Source: Coemansia sp. RSA 487 (Eukaryota; Kickxellomycota; Kickxellomycetes; Kickxellales; Kickxellaceae). Taken from it: a stretch of 64,000 bases of DNA. The DNA lies in NCBI GenBank assembly GCA_027577595.1, contig JANBRJ010000002.1, positions 248,001-312,000 of the forward strand, written 5' to 3'. Within the stretch, counting starts at the first letter, position 1; every line of letters starts with the position of its first letter. A program made the translations under genes and the position numbers. Below are positions 50,588 through 62,050 of the stretch, piece by piece. Below the pieces are notes generated by a model. The model made no database searches and had not been told where the DNA came from. It worked only from the letters and a program-made list of their open reading frames with translations.

Positions 50588-53500
50588 CTTTCCCTTGCTT
50601 TTTTACGGTTGTGCGCTAGGATAGACTTGTAAGGAGAAAGAATGCAAATTGACAAACTAGATTGTACTATACATCAAAAATATGGAAATAGAATTCGAAA
50701 GGAAAAGAGGTTTTAAGAAGGCGATGATAGCCAAACTGAAAATAGGCGGAGAAACCAAATCAAATTATTTGCGATCATGTTGTTGATTTTGATCAATACA
50801 ACCTATTCATATTTGATTTAGTTTCTGGTAAATAAGAGTGATACAAGTAGGAGCTGGAGGTAGCCAGATGCACCTTGGCAGACGCTCTAACGACATAATA
50901 CTACTACTGAATACAGTGTTGGCCATTGCAATTAATACAAGGGACGATATCAAGATATGGTCCACACCGTGTTGCATTGTGCTTTGGACCGCTTATCAAT
51001 GTAGATTTCATATTATCAACCAAATACTGCCTTTTCGTTGACAGAACAAACACATATCCAAGATCGTTTTATAAGAATAATGTAAAATCGGCTGAATGCC
51101 ATATTTCATAAAAATTATCCACTTGATAGTGTCCCTAAAATGACGAATTAATGATGTGCTGAGCGTCATTTTGCGCAACTCCCCGCTTTTTGCTATCTGC
51201 AAACCAGCTTTGTCCTGTATATTGAATCTATATTGCTCTGATCCCTCGCATCCCACTACCAAACGCTGTTCGGCAACTACAGTATGACTGCATGTTTTTT
51301 GGCTGCTGAATGCGTGTGTTGTAGATGTGAATAGCCGGCTACTCGATTTCATTGAAGCAGTAGCATACATGTTTCTATATTTTATTTGATTTTGTTTATA
51401 TGCATATAGCATGTATAGAGAATGTATAGCGTGCTTCATCGTTGTTGCTGCATACAAATTCATTTTTTGCCATACTGATACCTATGTGTGGCTAGTCGGC
51501 TTCTTTTTTGTTGCTGCTGCTATCCAAACAGCGCCTAAAGACAGTAACATGTCTTACTTGTTAGGCTAAAGGAATGAAGATGTTTTCGCCAGACTACTCT
51601 GCATGGCGCATATGGTTAATAACTGTTTAGGGTGCACCGAGATTTAAATTCAAGAAAATTTATGTTGCTGTGCAACAACCCACACTTTCCGGCAATGGTC
51701 TGGGTGCTACTGAATCTACGCAAGGGAATCCTTGTAACAGATACATAGCCAATGGCCAAACCACTAAAACAGTCTTGATATTGGCTATGACGGCAAATGG
51801 AAAAGAACATACAATCGCCAGGGCCTTGAGCTTATACAAATCCACTAGCCATTTGAATAGTTACATTACAATCCCCATGTAAACATAATGTGCAAAATCT
51901 GCCAATGCAGTTTGTTTATATTGTTACCGAGCATGTGTACTATAGAAAGTATATTGACGACTGCCTACCTGCTGCCTAAGAAATATAAAAACAGCTATAA
52001 TGACTTTTCTGTTGGGCTAATTGTGACACGCAGAGTGATAGGCAATACATGTCCAAGAGCTCGTTTGAATGGCGTTTACCACAAAAGTTCACAGCTTTGA
52101 AGGAAGTGAACATGTGCTTAAATCTGTTGTCACTATATTCTGGTTTCAAATGGTACCAAATACTTGCTGCTCTTCGGCTTGGATGCCCATTATTCCTTTT
52201 CCTGGTTGCGTCCGTGACGGCACAAAGCAAGAACAATGCCGGACGGAATGACTGGATGATTCGTGGTCATGGTTGCTTTCGTAAAGGGGAACCGAAATAG
52301 GGAGGGGTGCCAACCACCCCCGCCCCCATGGCTGGTGACAAACCCGACGCCTCTCCCCTCTTTTTGTTTTGTCATGCTTCAAGTACGTGTATGTGTTGGC
52401 AGGAGATGTTTGTGCGTGCATGGCGGCAAAAAGTTCGACGCGGCCAGCTGCATGCTTACTAGCTTTTTATTTGTATCTCTAAGACTGGGCTGCCAAGGTG
52501 GATAGGAGAGATGCACCCTCTGCTTTTAATAAAAGGGAGCCCCCATTTCTCCAGACAAACTTACGCTTTGGTGCGCCTGTGTTTTTCATTCGCTTCTTTA
52601 TAATTCTTCTTTCAGAGTACATCACATCCACCTACACCCAACATAAAAATATACCCACTTGTTAAGCGGCACATTCTAGCTTTCCTTGCAACCAGTCATT
52701 TTGGTTGCCATTTTCCCTTGTTCTTGCTTTGCTTTGTGCAATTCGTCTTTCTTTACAGATCACCGCTAAAGACTTTTAGTTTTTCTTTATTTAAAGCAGC
52801 TCTCTCTTGTTCAAAGGTAAGAAGCCTTCATAGGGTTTGTATATGTATAATATCCATCTAATCCTTTTTCGTTGCTCTTTTTTGTTGGGAAATAATGAAC
52901 TAAAGCTCTACACTTTTTCTCCTATTCATTTCTTCGTCAACATTTCATCTCTCTAATTAATAGAAATAACTATTTTCAATTTTGCCGCTTGTATTCTCCT
53001 ATGCATTATTATTATGTATATTTAATTTCCCACTCATAGCGCAAAACAAGACGTCCCAATATCATAGTATATCCTCTACTTTAAACTATTGGATATACAC
53101 TATTACCATCCTAAAACAGCAACAGGTCCTCTTTCTTGGTAAGTATGTCATTATTGTTTTTCTTCCGATGCTGTAGTTTTTTACTAAGCCTGTTAAATTT
53201 GAAATATCGCAATATTCGCTCATGCGTGGTATCTGTTTTATTGCTGCCTTGTTCTGTCCGGGCAATAATAAGCTCGTATCGCTTGCGAGATACTCCCTAC
53301 TTTTTGCCCGACCTTGAAAGCTGCAGCGTATTTGGCGAACAGGGATTGTGCATTATTTTTCCCTACATTACTTGATAAATGACCCGGTTTGGTTTCCAGG
53401 ACCACAACTCCCCTCCCTACTTTGATATCTGCATGTCACAAAAACTACTGTGCTGCACGTTTCTTAACAAACAATTGACGCAGCCAGCAGCCCTTACTTT

Positions 53501-54513
53501 CGCCATTTTATTCTCGTGAAAACCCAAATATCTCACCATTTATAGTCTTGTCCTTTTTTTACTCATCATTTTTGCGCCTGCGTATCGAAAGCAAGCCATG
53601 CAGCTTGCTTACAACTCCCTTTGTTTTGTCACGGATTTCACTTGCTCGGTTCGTATTAGATGTCCCAATAGGAACAGGAACTTCGAAGGCAGATAAGAAC
53701 ATACACTACCTTCATTTGCCCATGTATTCTGCGACACCATGTTCCTGCTATTCGCCAGGCCATGTAATTATCGTATGTGTTCTAGACCGAGAGCCTTACT
53801 TTTTTGAGAGTGCTTGCCAATTATGTGTACATTCCCCGCATTTTGCACGCGCCTTCCACTGTTCTGACAGCATGGCCTCCTAATATTCCCACTCATACAA
53901 CCCACGCTGGATACATTGCTCCCAGCACCATCTCCACTCGTTCTCCCCCAACCTTAATATATTCCCGCCTTGCCCTTTTTCCCCACCCCACATGTGCACA
54001 GCTTGCAGAAACTGCACACACACACACACACACGCTTCCTAGCGTTTTGGCAACATGCCATCCCTGCATTAGCCCTCGCTGTAACCTAACATCCTCCCAC
54101 CCCACTCTTTTCATTTTGTAATCTATTGCCCGTGAAATCCGCCATGGCCCCTCTTCTCTAGCCTTTTCCTGTCTTTCCCAAGTACGAATTGTGGCTGCAA
54201 TACAACATGCTCCTCTCAATTTCCATCGTGTTCCTTTCTCTCCGTCTCGCAACCATTCCATCACTGCCGTCTCTTTCTTTCATTTATCCTTATTCACAAA
54301 CTTATGTTACATACTTTTGCCTTTTTCTTTTATCCTTTTCCTCCTTGACATTATAGATTTCTTCTCACCATTCTCTCAGACCAGGTTTGCAAAGAGGAAC
54401 TTGGTAACGCTGTCGCTATTGCAATTGACAGTCGTATAAGCTCTACATTTGGATTGCGGCCATTGTTTGATTCGGCTCTATTACTTTCTACAGTCGGCAT
54501 ATAGCACTGGAAA
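50588..54513. other. Long non-coding stretch before the homeobox gene
   Basis: About 3.9 kb without a gene I can support. 50588-52500 is AT-rich with no features except a G/C-rich patch at 52290-52360. From about 52530 the plus strand becomes T/C-rich, with a TTAATAAAAGG element near 52527, donor-like AAAGGTAAGA at about 52815 and TTGGTAAGT at about 53137, and several acceptor-like sites, suggesting a long spliced 5' leader for the homeobox gene. A (CA)n repeat is at 54015-54033. Confidence 0.5.
54015..54033 (+). repeat. (CA)n microsatellite
   Basis: Nine to ten CA units in the presumed leader of the homeobox gene. Confidence 0.85.
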
Positions 54514-57261
54514 ATGGATCCGTTCTCGCCCCATATGATTAACGACCCTGCCTGGCAGCCACCACAAATGCAGCAACCTTCGACCCACCATCCATTAATC
54601 AACCAAACAACAGCACAGCCTCTCCAAAAGAACACGTCGTTTCTCCACTTTAATAATGGCCAATATCAAGACGCAATGAGCAAAGTCAACAGCATCTTCA
54701 TAAATAGCAACATTGCTGGTGGTACTCAATCAGCATTGGACAATGCTAACCTTGGGATTCCTAACAGTGATATTATTCCAAACACCACACTTCCTATCTC
54801 ACAGTCGCTATCTGCTACCTCATCCTCGTCGGCGTCATCTATTCCTGGTTCTGACTCGGGCGAAACAAGGGCAAATGGCGTGGGAATCACAGTGGCCAGC
54901 CATTTTGCAGCAACACATGGGTTCTCTGAAGCGAATAATGCAGGCAGTGATTGCGCGAACCAGATCCATTATTCATCTCTAGACAGACATGCCGAGGATT
55001 GCACCAGCAGCGCAATTAACGATGGCTTTGAGCTTCCAGCCTCTCCAGAGCCTAATGGGGATTCGTCCAACAAAAAGCGCAATCGCCTACGGCCGGAGCA
55101 AACAAGAAGGCTGATGGAGGTTTTCGAAAGAACGCCAAAGCCAGACTCGGAGATGCGAAAAATACTTGGAAAGCAGCTGGAAATGACCCCGCGCACCGTG
55201 CAGATTTGGTTTCAAAATCGCCGTGCAAAACTCAAGCGCGAGAGCAACACTGTCAACCTTATGCGGAACTCTGTGTATGCTGCATCCGGTATTTTTGACG
55301 GCCGCAACGCTCACCGCCTGACATATAACCGTGCCTATATCAACCGCAGGACAACCGGCCGTGTTGCCTCTGATGGCTATGCGCATCTGCGCAACATCCC
55401 TGAATTTGACCCCTATCCACATGACGCAGTTCATGGCCTTCCTCTGCAAAACCCTTCTCAGATATCGATACCGCTCAACTTGCGCATCCAGACCCAGTTT
55501 CCAACACTCAATAGCGCCCCTAGTTCGGCTCATCCAAGTTCCGACTCTCTCATGTTTGGAAACAGTGCTATGGGAGTCCCAGTTGGTCAGGACCACAGGA
55601 GGGAAATGCTAACATCTGCTGCCATCGGCAACAACAACCCAAACACAAACCCCTTTACCCACACTGGAGTCTCGAACGATGCAATGCAGTCAGTGCTGCC
55701 AAACAGCACGTCTTTTTCATCTACAACACAAGCTTATCCGGGAGTCATTTCCGGCCTCTCCCCGGCCTTAAATATGCGAGCGTTTGGTACCGGTGCTCAA
55801 CAGAACTCGATGCAACTACATGATGACTACTACTCTTCACGGCCAGCAGGTCCTAACCACAGCCGTACACGATCATTCACTGCAGATAGCCACACCCTTG
55901 CTAGCCTGGGGCAGATACCGTCAGCACGAGAATCCAACAACTCGCTTGCACCTCCCAACGCCAACATGGAGTCAAGTCCCTCCGGGAATCACCAGCATGG
56001 GCTTTTGAATCCCCACAACACAGCATCATTCTTTGGTTCCTCCGATGGTGTGCCTACCGCTGAGGCACTGCTTGAATCGCGCCGTCGGCATTTGAACGAT
56101 CTGATTATCATCAACCAAACGCAGGCTGTGCGTGGGATTCGGACATCTGATGGATCATCAAGCGCCCACATATCTATTCCAAGCAGTGCTGTAGAGTCGG
56201 ATAGCTCTAACAAACCACTGCTGTTTTCCAATCTTTCTGGCGTTGACGCTCCGACCATTGATACAATGTCAGTGTCTACTGTAGGATCGATGGCAAGCGG
56301 CCAGTCTGTTGCAGAGTTCATTGCCAACATAGGCAACACCAGCAGCAGTAGCAACGTTAATTTGGGTATGTCGGTTACAAACATGGGCGAGTGTGGAAAC
56401 CCTCTACTAGCGCGCACAGGCCTTGACGACGCAGGAAAGGCGGTTATTACGAGCATGCCAGCGCCATCACAGTCTTTGGTTGGCAGTACCACTAACAGTG
56501 ATGTTTCGGCGCTTTTCGAGATGGGGAATGATGGCTTCAATGACGACCGCTCTTCTATGGCCAAGGAGTCGCACACGAAGGCATTTGGAGCACCAGATAT
56601 GTCAAGCGGACTTGAGCATAACCTTGGCAGTGGTGATTCAAACTATCAATTCATCAACAACCTTTTGTTGGATTGCAACGCACTCGAATTCCTCGGTGGG
56701 CAAAATAGTGCTGGCCAGGAGCATCCTGACATTTCTGGTGCTTCTGATGGCTCTCCACATCTTGCTGTTGTCTCAAGCGCTCTCGCTTCATCTACAAGGA
56801 AATCGAACGGGCTTGGCATTCCACACACCAGTAATGATGCACCGTTGTCGCAACAATTCTTTGCAGACACGCTGCTTGTCAATAGCAACCTGGCAGTTGG
56901 CTCAGGCTCACGCGAAGGATCCAACGCTCCGGATATAACGTTTTCGAGAGAGCTCTCTGCAAACTGTCCACAGCACTCGAGCAGATCATCGTCATTGTCT
57001 GACTCTAGTATATCCATGTCCAATGCAGCTGCGGATACAGAGTCGTTTCTGCTTGCCTCGACGAGCAACACCATCTCGCCATCGTACCCGGCACAAAGCA
57101 TGGCTGATGCGGTGGCCTTTTTGCACACGTCAGCCCCCGAACCAAGCTCGCTACAGCCAAAGCAGAGTCCCTCAAACCAAGTCTCTGTTGCCAGAAGCGG
57201 TGTTCCTGGCCAGCGCGATTTGATGATTGAACAGCTTTCATATTCAACGATGCAACTGTGA
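54514..57261 (+). CDS. Homeodomain transcription factor
   Basis: 915 residues in a single exon. The homeodomain lies at ~187-244: KKRNRLRPEQTRRLMEVFE, then MRKILGKQLEMTPRTVQIWF and QNRRAKLKRE, with the WFQNRRAK recognition helix complete and no extra loop, so it is a typical, not TALE, homeodomain. The rest is Ser/Asn/Thr-rich disorder, plausible as activation or repression regions. The layout (N-terminal homeodomain and a very long tail) resembles fungal Phx1/Hoy1-type regulators of stress, stationary phase or hyphal growth, but I cannot place it securely. The ATG at 54514 follows a long T/C-rich leader. The gene converges on the kinase gene, with 593 bases between stops. Confidence 0.9.
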   Translation: MDPFSPHMINDPAWQPPQMQQPSTHHPLINQTTAQPLQKNTSFLHFNNGQYQDAMSKVNSIFINSNIAGGTQSALDNANLGIPNSDIIPNTTLPISQSLSATSSSSASSIPGSDSGETRANGVGITVASHFAATHGFSEANNAGSDCANQIHYSSLDRHAEDCTSSAINDGFELPASPEPNGDSSNKKRNRLRPEQTRRLMEVFERTPKPDSEMRKILGKQLEMTPRTVQIWFQNRRAKLKRESNTVNLMRNSVYAASGIFDGRNAHRLTYNRAYINRRTTGRVASDGYAHLRNIPEFDPYPHDAVHGLPLQNPSQISIPLNLRIQTQFPTLNSAPSSAHPSSDSLMFGNSAMGVPVGQDHRREMLTSAAIGNNNPNTNPFTHTGVSNDAMQSVLPNSTSFSSTTQAYPGVISGLSPALNMRAFGTGAQQNSMQLHDDYYSSRPAGPNHSRTRSFTADSHTLASLGQIPSARESNNSLAPPNANMESSPSGNHQHGLLNPHNTASFFGSSDGVPTAEALLESRRRHLNDLIIINQTQAVRGIRTSDGSSSAHISIPSSAVESDSSNKPLLFSNLSGVDAPTIDTMSVSTVGSMASGQSVAEFIANIGNTSSSSNVNLGMSVTNMGECGNPLLARTGLDDAGKAVITSMPAPSQSLVGSTTNSDVSALFEMGNDGFNDDRSSMAKESHTKAFGAPDMSSGLEHNLGSGDSNYQFINNLLLDCNALEFLGGQNSAGQEHPDISGASDGSPHLAVVSSALASSTRKSNGLGIPHTSNDAPLSQQFFADTLLVNSNLAVGSGSREGSNAPDITFSRELSANCPQHSSRSSSLSDSSISMSNAAADTESFLLASTSNTISPSYPAQSMADAVAFLHTSAPEPSSLQPKQSPSNQVSVARSGVPGQRDLMIEQLSYSTMQL

Positions 57262-57854
57262 CCGTCCACTTTTTTTTAGCAATAACTGGAATTGCTGATG
57301 TTTGTTGTTATGTTCTTCAGTTTTCAGTGTTTCCTTTCCCTAATTACTTTTCCTTGCCTATTGAGAAATGTACAGTACCGAATAAACCTTTTTCAAACAA
57401 ACTGCACAACATTGGTTGGTGCCTATTTTATAATATATGGTTGATATATGCTTTTGTTAAAATTCTCGTGTGGCGCGTCTACCTCATTGATGCTGCATAT
57501 CCCATATTAAAGCATGATGTTAAATACACCAAGAGAAACCTTTTGCGATTCCACCCAACGCTCTAATGTAAGCCCAATAAGGTGACCAAATAGATAGCTC
57601 TGTTAACCCGCCGTTTGCTACATTTGAGTTCTAAATACCGTTTCTTCGTAACAATCGTACAAGCGATAATGGCGTTGCAAACAATCAATATCACCTTTAA
57701 AGTGGAAAATGTTCAAACTATTTTGTTTATCAGTAATACATTGAAAGAGAAGGGAAAAGTGTAACTAAACAAGGTTAGAGTATAATAAAAGAAACTTTCC
57801 TTATTGAAAATGTGGCTTAAACCTTTGTTTCTGTTTTGTATGTGACACACTTGT
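57262..57854. other. Convergent 3' region between the homeobox and kinase genes
   Basis: 593 AT-rich bases, no gene seen. It should hold both poly(A) regions. Confidence 0.55.
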
Positions 57855-59555
57855 TCAACATATTCCACCACCGCACAAGGCCGTCGGCGTCGGTGTATTT
57901 CGGGGAGTAGTAATGTTTGTCACTTTTGCCGTCGCTGCCGCTGCTGCTGCCACTGCAGCATTACAGGTGTATCTTCTGCCATGGCAGCTCAACTTGTGGT
58001 CTGGCACAATCACATACTGTGGGGGATCAAGCTTCGGCTGTGGTGTTGGGTAAAATAGCTGGTGGATTGGAGGTCTGCTTCCAGTGCGCATGGAAGCAGC
58101 GGCGGTAGCAAGGATAGCAGGGTTTGTCGGCGAGTAATCAAAAAACAAACTGCTTGTACTGAATGGCATGGACTCCTTTATTCCGGGTGCAGCAGTAGAG
58201 TGTATTTGTTGTTGTTGTTGTTGCTGCTGTTGTTGTTTGAATGTGGAATTGGGCGTCTGCGCCACTGCTCTGTCAAATTGGGTCCCATTGTTCTCCGTTT
58301 GCACATCTTCTGACAGCAGGTAGTGCTGCAACCAATGCTGCCTCCGGTACTGGGGTGCTGGGGGTGCAAGCGTGGGTTCCTGGACCGCTACCCCTGATGC
58401 GAATTGGCCATGGCCGCCGCTATCGTCGTCGTCGTCGCCATCGTCGTAGCAGCTGCTGGGAACGGGTTGCCGGATGGCAGATATTGGTGAATGGGCTTGA
58501 AAATCTGTATACTTCATCTGCGCCTGTTTCTGCTTTTGGTACAAACGATCATCTGAGTGGTCTGCTGTTGTTACAGGGTTGATGAAACGCGGACATGCTT
58601 GGGCAAGGCGCCGCAGCTCCTCCATCGTACACCGTGTAATTGGGTTGACGTCAAGAGCGCGGTATATGATGCGCGTAAACTCGGGCGTCGCGCGAATAGC
58701 CTTGCAGAGGAACGACTTGTCTGTCAAGTAGCGGCGGAACAAAGGATCTGTAATGTGGGCGCGGTTCCATGGGTTGCGGCCGGTGGTCAGGTTGATCAGG
58801 ATGATTCCCAACGCCCAGACGTCGTTGGGAGCGGCTGCATACCGATCCACTTTGACATGAATGCCACCCTGGCATTCGGGACTCATGTAGTACGCCGAGC
58901 CACAGCCAATCTCGCGACACCAGGGCTCGTTTGTTGAAAGTCCAAAATCAATGAGCTTGACATTGAGCCCGTCGCGGGTAACCAGCACGTTCTCAGGCTT
59001 GATGTCCCTATGGTAAACGCCCTGCTTGTGGCAGTGCTGGAGAGCCGATACAAGCTGCAGGAACAGACGGCGGATAAGCGCATCGTTGTTGGGCAGCTGG
59101 AAGTAAGGGTTTGTGGAGATGTTTTCGTACAAATCGCCGCCAGGACAGTGCTCCATGACCATAAAGAGCTGGTCCTTTGTGTGCAACATACGCTCCAGTC
59201 GGACAATGTTGTTGTGGTTTGGTATCCGAGCATAGAGCGCAACCTCGCGCGACAGCGTGCGCGCATCGACAAACTGCTGTTCGGTTGTGGGGGAGCCAGC
59301 GGCCCGGCGGTTACTTAGCCGCTGCAGCCGGCTTTGCATGGGCGGCTGCGGGGCGCCCTGTTGGTTTCTAGGAAGGACCTTCACTGCGTAGCTCTCCCCT
59401 GTCTGGCGGTCGACAGCCAAGTAGACCTCGCCATATGTTCCAACGCCAATGAGCTTGACAAACTGAAGGTTGCCGTTGTCTATCGAATGGCCAACCATGC
59501 TTCCAGGCTGCTGTGAACGGCCATTGCCCTGCTGAGTAGTAGCTCCAATGGCCAT
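57855..59555 (-). CDS. Ser/Thr kinase of the Ran1/Pat1-Ksp1-Sks1 group
   Basis: 566 residues. The kinase domain (~30-325) is complete: glycine loop IGVGTYGEVYLA, Lys in YAVKVLP, HRDIKPENVLV, DFGLST and MSPEC in the activation segment, and APNDVWALGIILINLTTGRN, which with NPWNRA is a signature of the Ran1/Ksp1 group. A 40-residue insert rich in Gln, Arg and Pro lies between the VAIK lysine and helix C (~63-92). The C-terminal third is low complexity, with a run of nine Gln and Ala/Thr repeats. Group members control meiosis entry (Ran1), filamentation and autophagy (Ksp1) or glucose response (Sks1); which applies here cannot be told. The start is preceded by a leader that may be about 700 bases long. 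Confidence 0.91.
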   Translation of the reverse strand: MAIGATTQQGNGRSQQPGSMVGHSIDNGNLQFVKLIGVGTYGEVYLAVDRQTGESYAVKVLPRNQQGAPQPPMQSRLQRLSNRRAAGSPTTEQQFVDARTLSREVALYARIPNHNNIVRLERMLHTKDQLFMVMEHCPGGDLYENISTNPYFQLPNNDALIRRLFLQLVSALQHCHKQGVYHRDIKPENVLVTRDGLNVKLIDFGLSTNEPWCREIGCGSAYYMSPECQGGIHVKVDRYAAAPNDVWALGIILINLTTGRNPWNRAHITDPLFRRYLTDKSFLCKAIRATPEFTRIIYRALDVNPITRCTMEELRRLAQACPRFINPVTTADHSDDRLYQKQKQAQMKYTDFQAHSPISAIRQPVPSSCYDDGDDDDDSGGHGQFASGVAVQEPTLAPPAPQYRRQHWLQHYLLSEDVQTENNGTQFDRAVAQTPNSTFKQQQQQQQQQQIHSTAAPGIKESMPFSTSSLFFDYSPTNPAILATAAASMRTGSRPPIHQLFYPTPQPKLDPPQYVIVPDHKLSCHGRRYTCNAAVAAAAAATAKVTNITTPRNTPTPTALCGGGIC

Positions 59556-60318
59556 AGTATATCGTCTATGAGACCGTGTGTATAGAAAAGTGTGGAGATA
59601 AAAAATATATATAAGAGGAAATGTGATGAGAGGGGTATATGTATAACTTTGTAGATATGCGGGCTGAATGAATAAATGTCTAGAGTAAGCAAGGAGGCAA
59701 CAATATTAACAACCCTAATAAAGTATAAAAAGAGCAGAAAAGCTGCGCCTAATCAAGAAAGTCGGAGAATAGTACGGATGAAAAGTATAAGGGCGCAAAG
59801 TAAGGGAGGAATTTTTGGTGTTGTTTATATAGGCGCAAGAGCCTTACAAGAGAACAAGTGATGTCCTATCAAGGTATCAGGGAAAGTACAAACAAAGCCT
59901 GAAATAAGCGCTAGAGGGTCTTTGTTTTTTTGGATGGCAGACAGAATTTGAATGGACGATAGAAGGTGCCTCTTGTGTGTGTTTTTGCGTGTTTGACAAG
60001 AAAAGGAAAGTGGATGCCGAGTATCCAAAAATGACAGAAAAGGCCAAGTCCACAATATAGAGAATTTATGTAAGCCCGATAAATAGGGAAAAGGGGCAAA
60101 GATGCGAGTTTTTATTGCACTTTTCGATGCCGTTGATTAATGAGGCAGGAGAAACAATGATTTTAATATATGTTTGTTTGTTTTTTGGCAACTGTTTCTA
60201 ATGGCGCGGAAAAGGGAATGCTCAAAGAGAGAAAGACATAAAAGGAGGCTTTAAGGGTTCTTTATCTAGGGGGTTTTGGCGAGATCAGGAGAAAGACCAA
60301 GGTGCATGCAACAATGTC

Positions 60319-60326
60319 TTTTATAT
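60319..60326 (-). promoter_or_regulatory. Possible TATA box of the Ran1-like kinase
   Basis: Reads ATATAAAA on the minus strand, about 765 bases upstream of the ATG. It would imply a long leader. A closer TATA-like tract lies at about 59600, only 45 bases from the ATG. Confidence 0.3.
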
Positions 60327-61433
60327 CCCATTCGCATGCTTTGACTGGTGTTCATGATGCAAGAGGGCGCCGAAATACAAAGGTGAAAAGAGTAGTGAGC
60401 ATAAAGAACCATCATTGTCCTTTCTTTGCCATTACTCTTGCTGCGCAAATGGCTATAGATTAAAACAAAAAGCACAGTCCATGTTTGGAACATACGTGTT
60501 TTCCATGAGCATCGCCGAACCAAGGTACACATTTCAACACTCACGCAACCTCGGCCTCTTTAGCTTGACTGTGCGTTTGTTTTTCTTTTCATCGGACATC
60601 ACCATCAGCCAATTATGAGGCTTTGCACACTGGTTACCGGCCAGTCTCTTGTCCGCAGATACCCATGACTTTTGTGTGTAAAAATGTAAATGCAATGGAG
60701 CACAGTGTTACACTTTGTTTGTCCAAAAAAGAGGGACTGTTTATCCTTGGTCTCATGCCACGGGCAACAATAATTGCAGCACACTACTCACTTCGCCACT
60801 TTTTTAAACAGGTGTTGGTGAAAGAATCGAGTCGTAGTGGCTATATCCACTTTCAGAACTTTCGACCAAGTGCAAGCGATCGAATATGCTTTTCGGATTT
60901 AAATATGCTCCGCTGAATCGGTTGGTGATGGTGGTGGTGGTCTTGCCAATTTGGTGTTTATCGCCGAGTGTGCAAATTGGTTTTTCAGTGTACCCAGTGT
61001 TTCTTTTTTATTTATTTCACAAACATGCTATCAATACACTGAACACACATATATATACACATTCGCTTACAAATCATCCCTGTTCATATTTATGGTGCGT
61101 TTTATGTCTCTTCTTTCTTCGAACGTCTATTGTCACCCCATCTTCTGTAAAGTAAGTCGCAGAAATTACCTGTAACCACTCTTCTTCTCACAATTGGCTG
61201 TTTCAAATTCAATACATACTTACCGAATTAAATCACAACAAGCAAATATCAGCCACCTCCATCGGATTCTGTAGCTATCCACGACGGATGTTTGCTGGTT
61301 GTTTACCTGCAAAGCATTGGGAGGATTTCTGATCAATAGGAACTGGAGTAGTACTCCCGAAATAGATGGATAATTATTGTAAGAGCATATCGGTCCAAGA
61401 TGAACCTAACTAGATCTTTTTTGCAATCTGTAG

Positions 61434-61856
61434 ATGCTTCCTTATGCGATCAACAAACCCCTTTTCCTCGTTCTTTTTGCACTCTTGCTTGCTTCCCTTG
61501 TCTGTTAAAAATCTGCCCAGCGCAGTAATAAACCAAAACCTTTTTATGTGCTTTTCTAGCGATGCGTGGCAAAGATTTCAATGCAATAATTGTGAACGTG
61601 GCGGATGCTTTATACATCCTTTTTGCTATTTTACTGCACCCACTTGCCGTTTTAATATACACTTTCAATAGTGAAATTTATGATGCCGAAACGCCAATTC
61701 CTCCTGCCCTTTTCTTATTCTTTGTCCTTGGATGCTCTAAGTATGTCGGCAAGCCCAGTCGGTTGAGAAATCGGATGATGAATGACTACTATGCATGCAA
61801 TGTTTAGAATCGCATTATTCCCTACGGATATAAATATATAGTTGATGCCATCTTTC
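61434..61856 (+). CDS. Possible small hydrophobic protein, spliced (weak)
   Basis: A model: ATG at 61434 (MLPYAINKPLFLVLF, signal-like), donor GTTAAA near 61503, acceptor TTTTCTAG before 61560, then a hydrophobic segment (DALYILFAILLHPLAVLIY) and a second one (IPPALFLFFVLGC), a GTATGT donor near 61741 with a TTTAG acceptor near 61806, and a short last exon. The segment AILLHPLAV resembles PMP3-type proteolipids (AI-LPPLAV) only loosely. A second frame over 61560-61671 is cysteine-rich (QCNNCERGGCF). The competing frames and a non-consensus donor leave this unproven. Confidence 0.2.
61829..61840 (+). promoter_or_regulatory. TATA box of the 62051 gene
   Basis: TATAAATATATA, about 220 bases upstream of the ATG at 62051. 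Confidence 0.45.
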
Positions 61857-62050
61857 TCCTACTTCTTATTTTAGATGCTTGTCTTTCTCAAAAATAAAAT
61901 TGTGACCTTTGTCTAGCAACAGCCTTTTATATCAGTAACTGACCAGCTAATTGTTAACAATTAACGCTGGCTCAAGACTAGCAATCGTGTTAACATAAAA
62001 CAGATATCGTATCGATACCGTTCGCTGATTACGCTGCTTTAGAAAAAAAT

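Larger units (their letters stand above)
59556..62050. other. Intergenic stretch between kinase and secreted-protein genes
   Basis: About 2.5 kb. The left part is probably the kinase leader and promoter (minus-strand TATAAAA at 60319-60326). The right part holds a weak small gene candidate (61434-61856) and the TATA element of the secreted gene at 61829-61840. The middle shows nothing I can name. Confidence 0.5.

Noticed and set aside
52112-52300. Open frame with a hydrophobic stretch ending in TAQ, like a signal peptide, then a short basic tail
   Set aside because: The composition and flanks do not look coding, and the hydrophobic stretch is far from the ATG. I could not support it as a gene.
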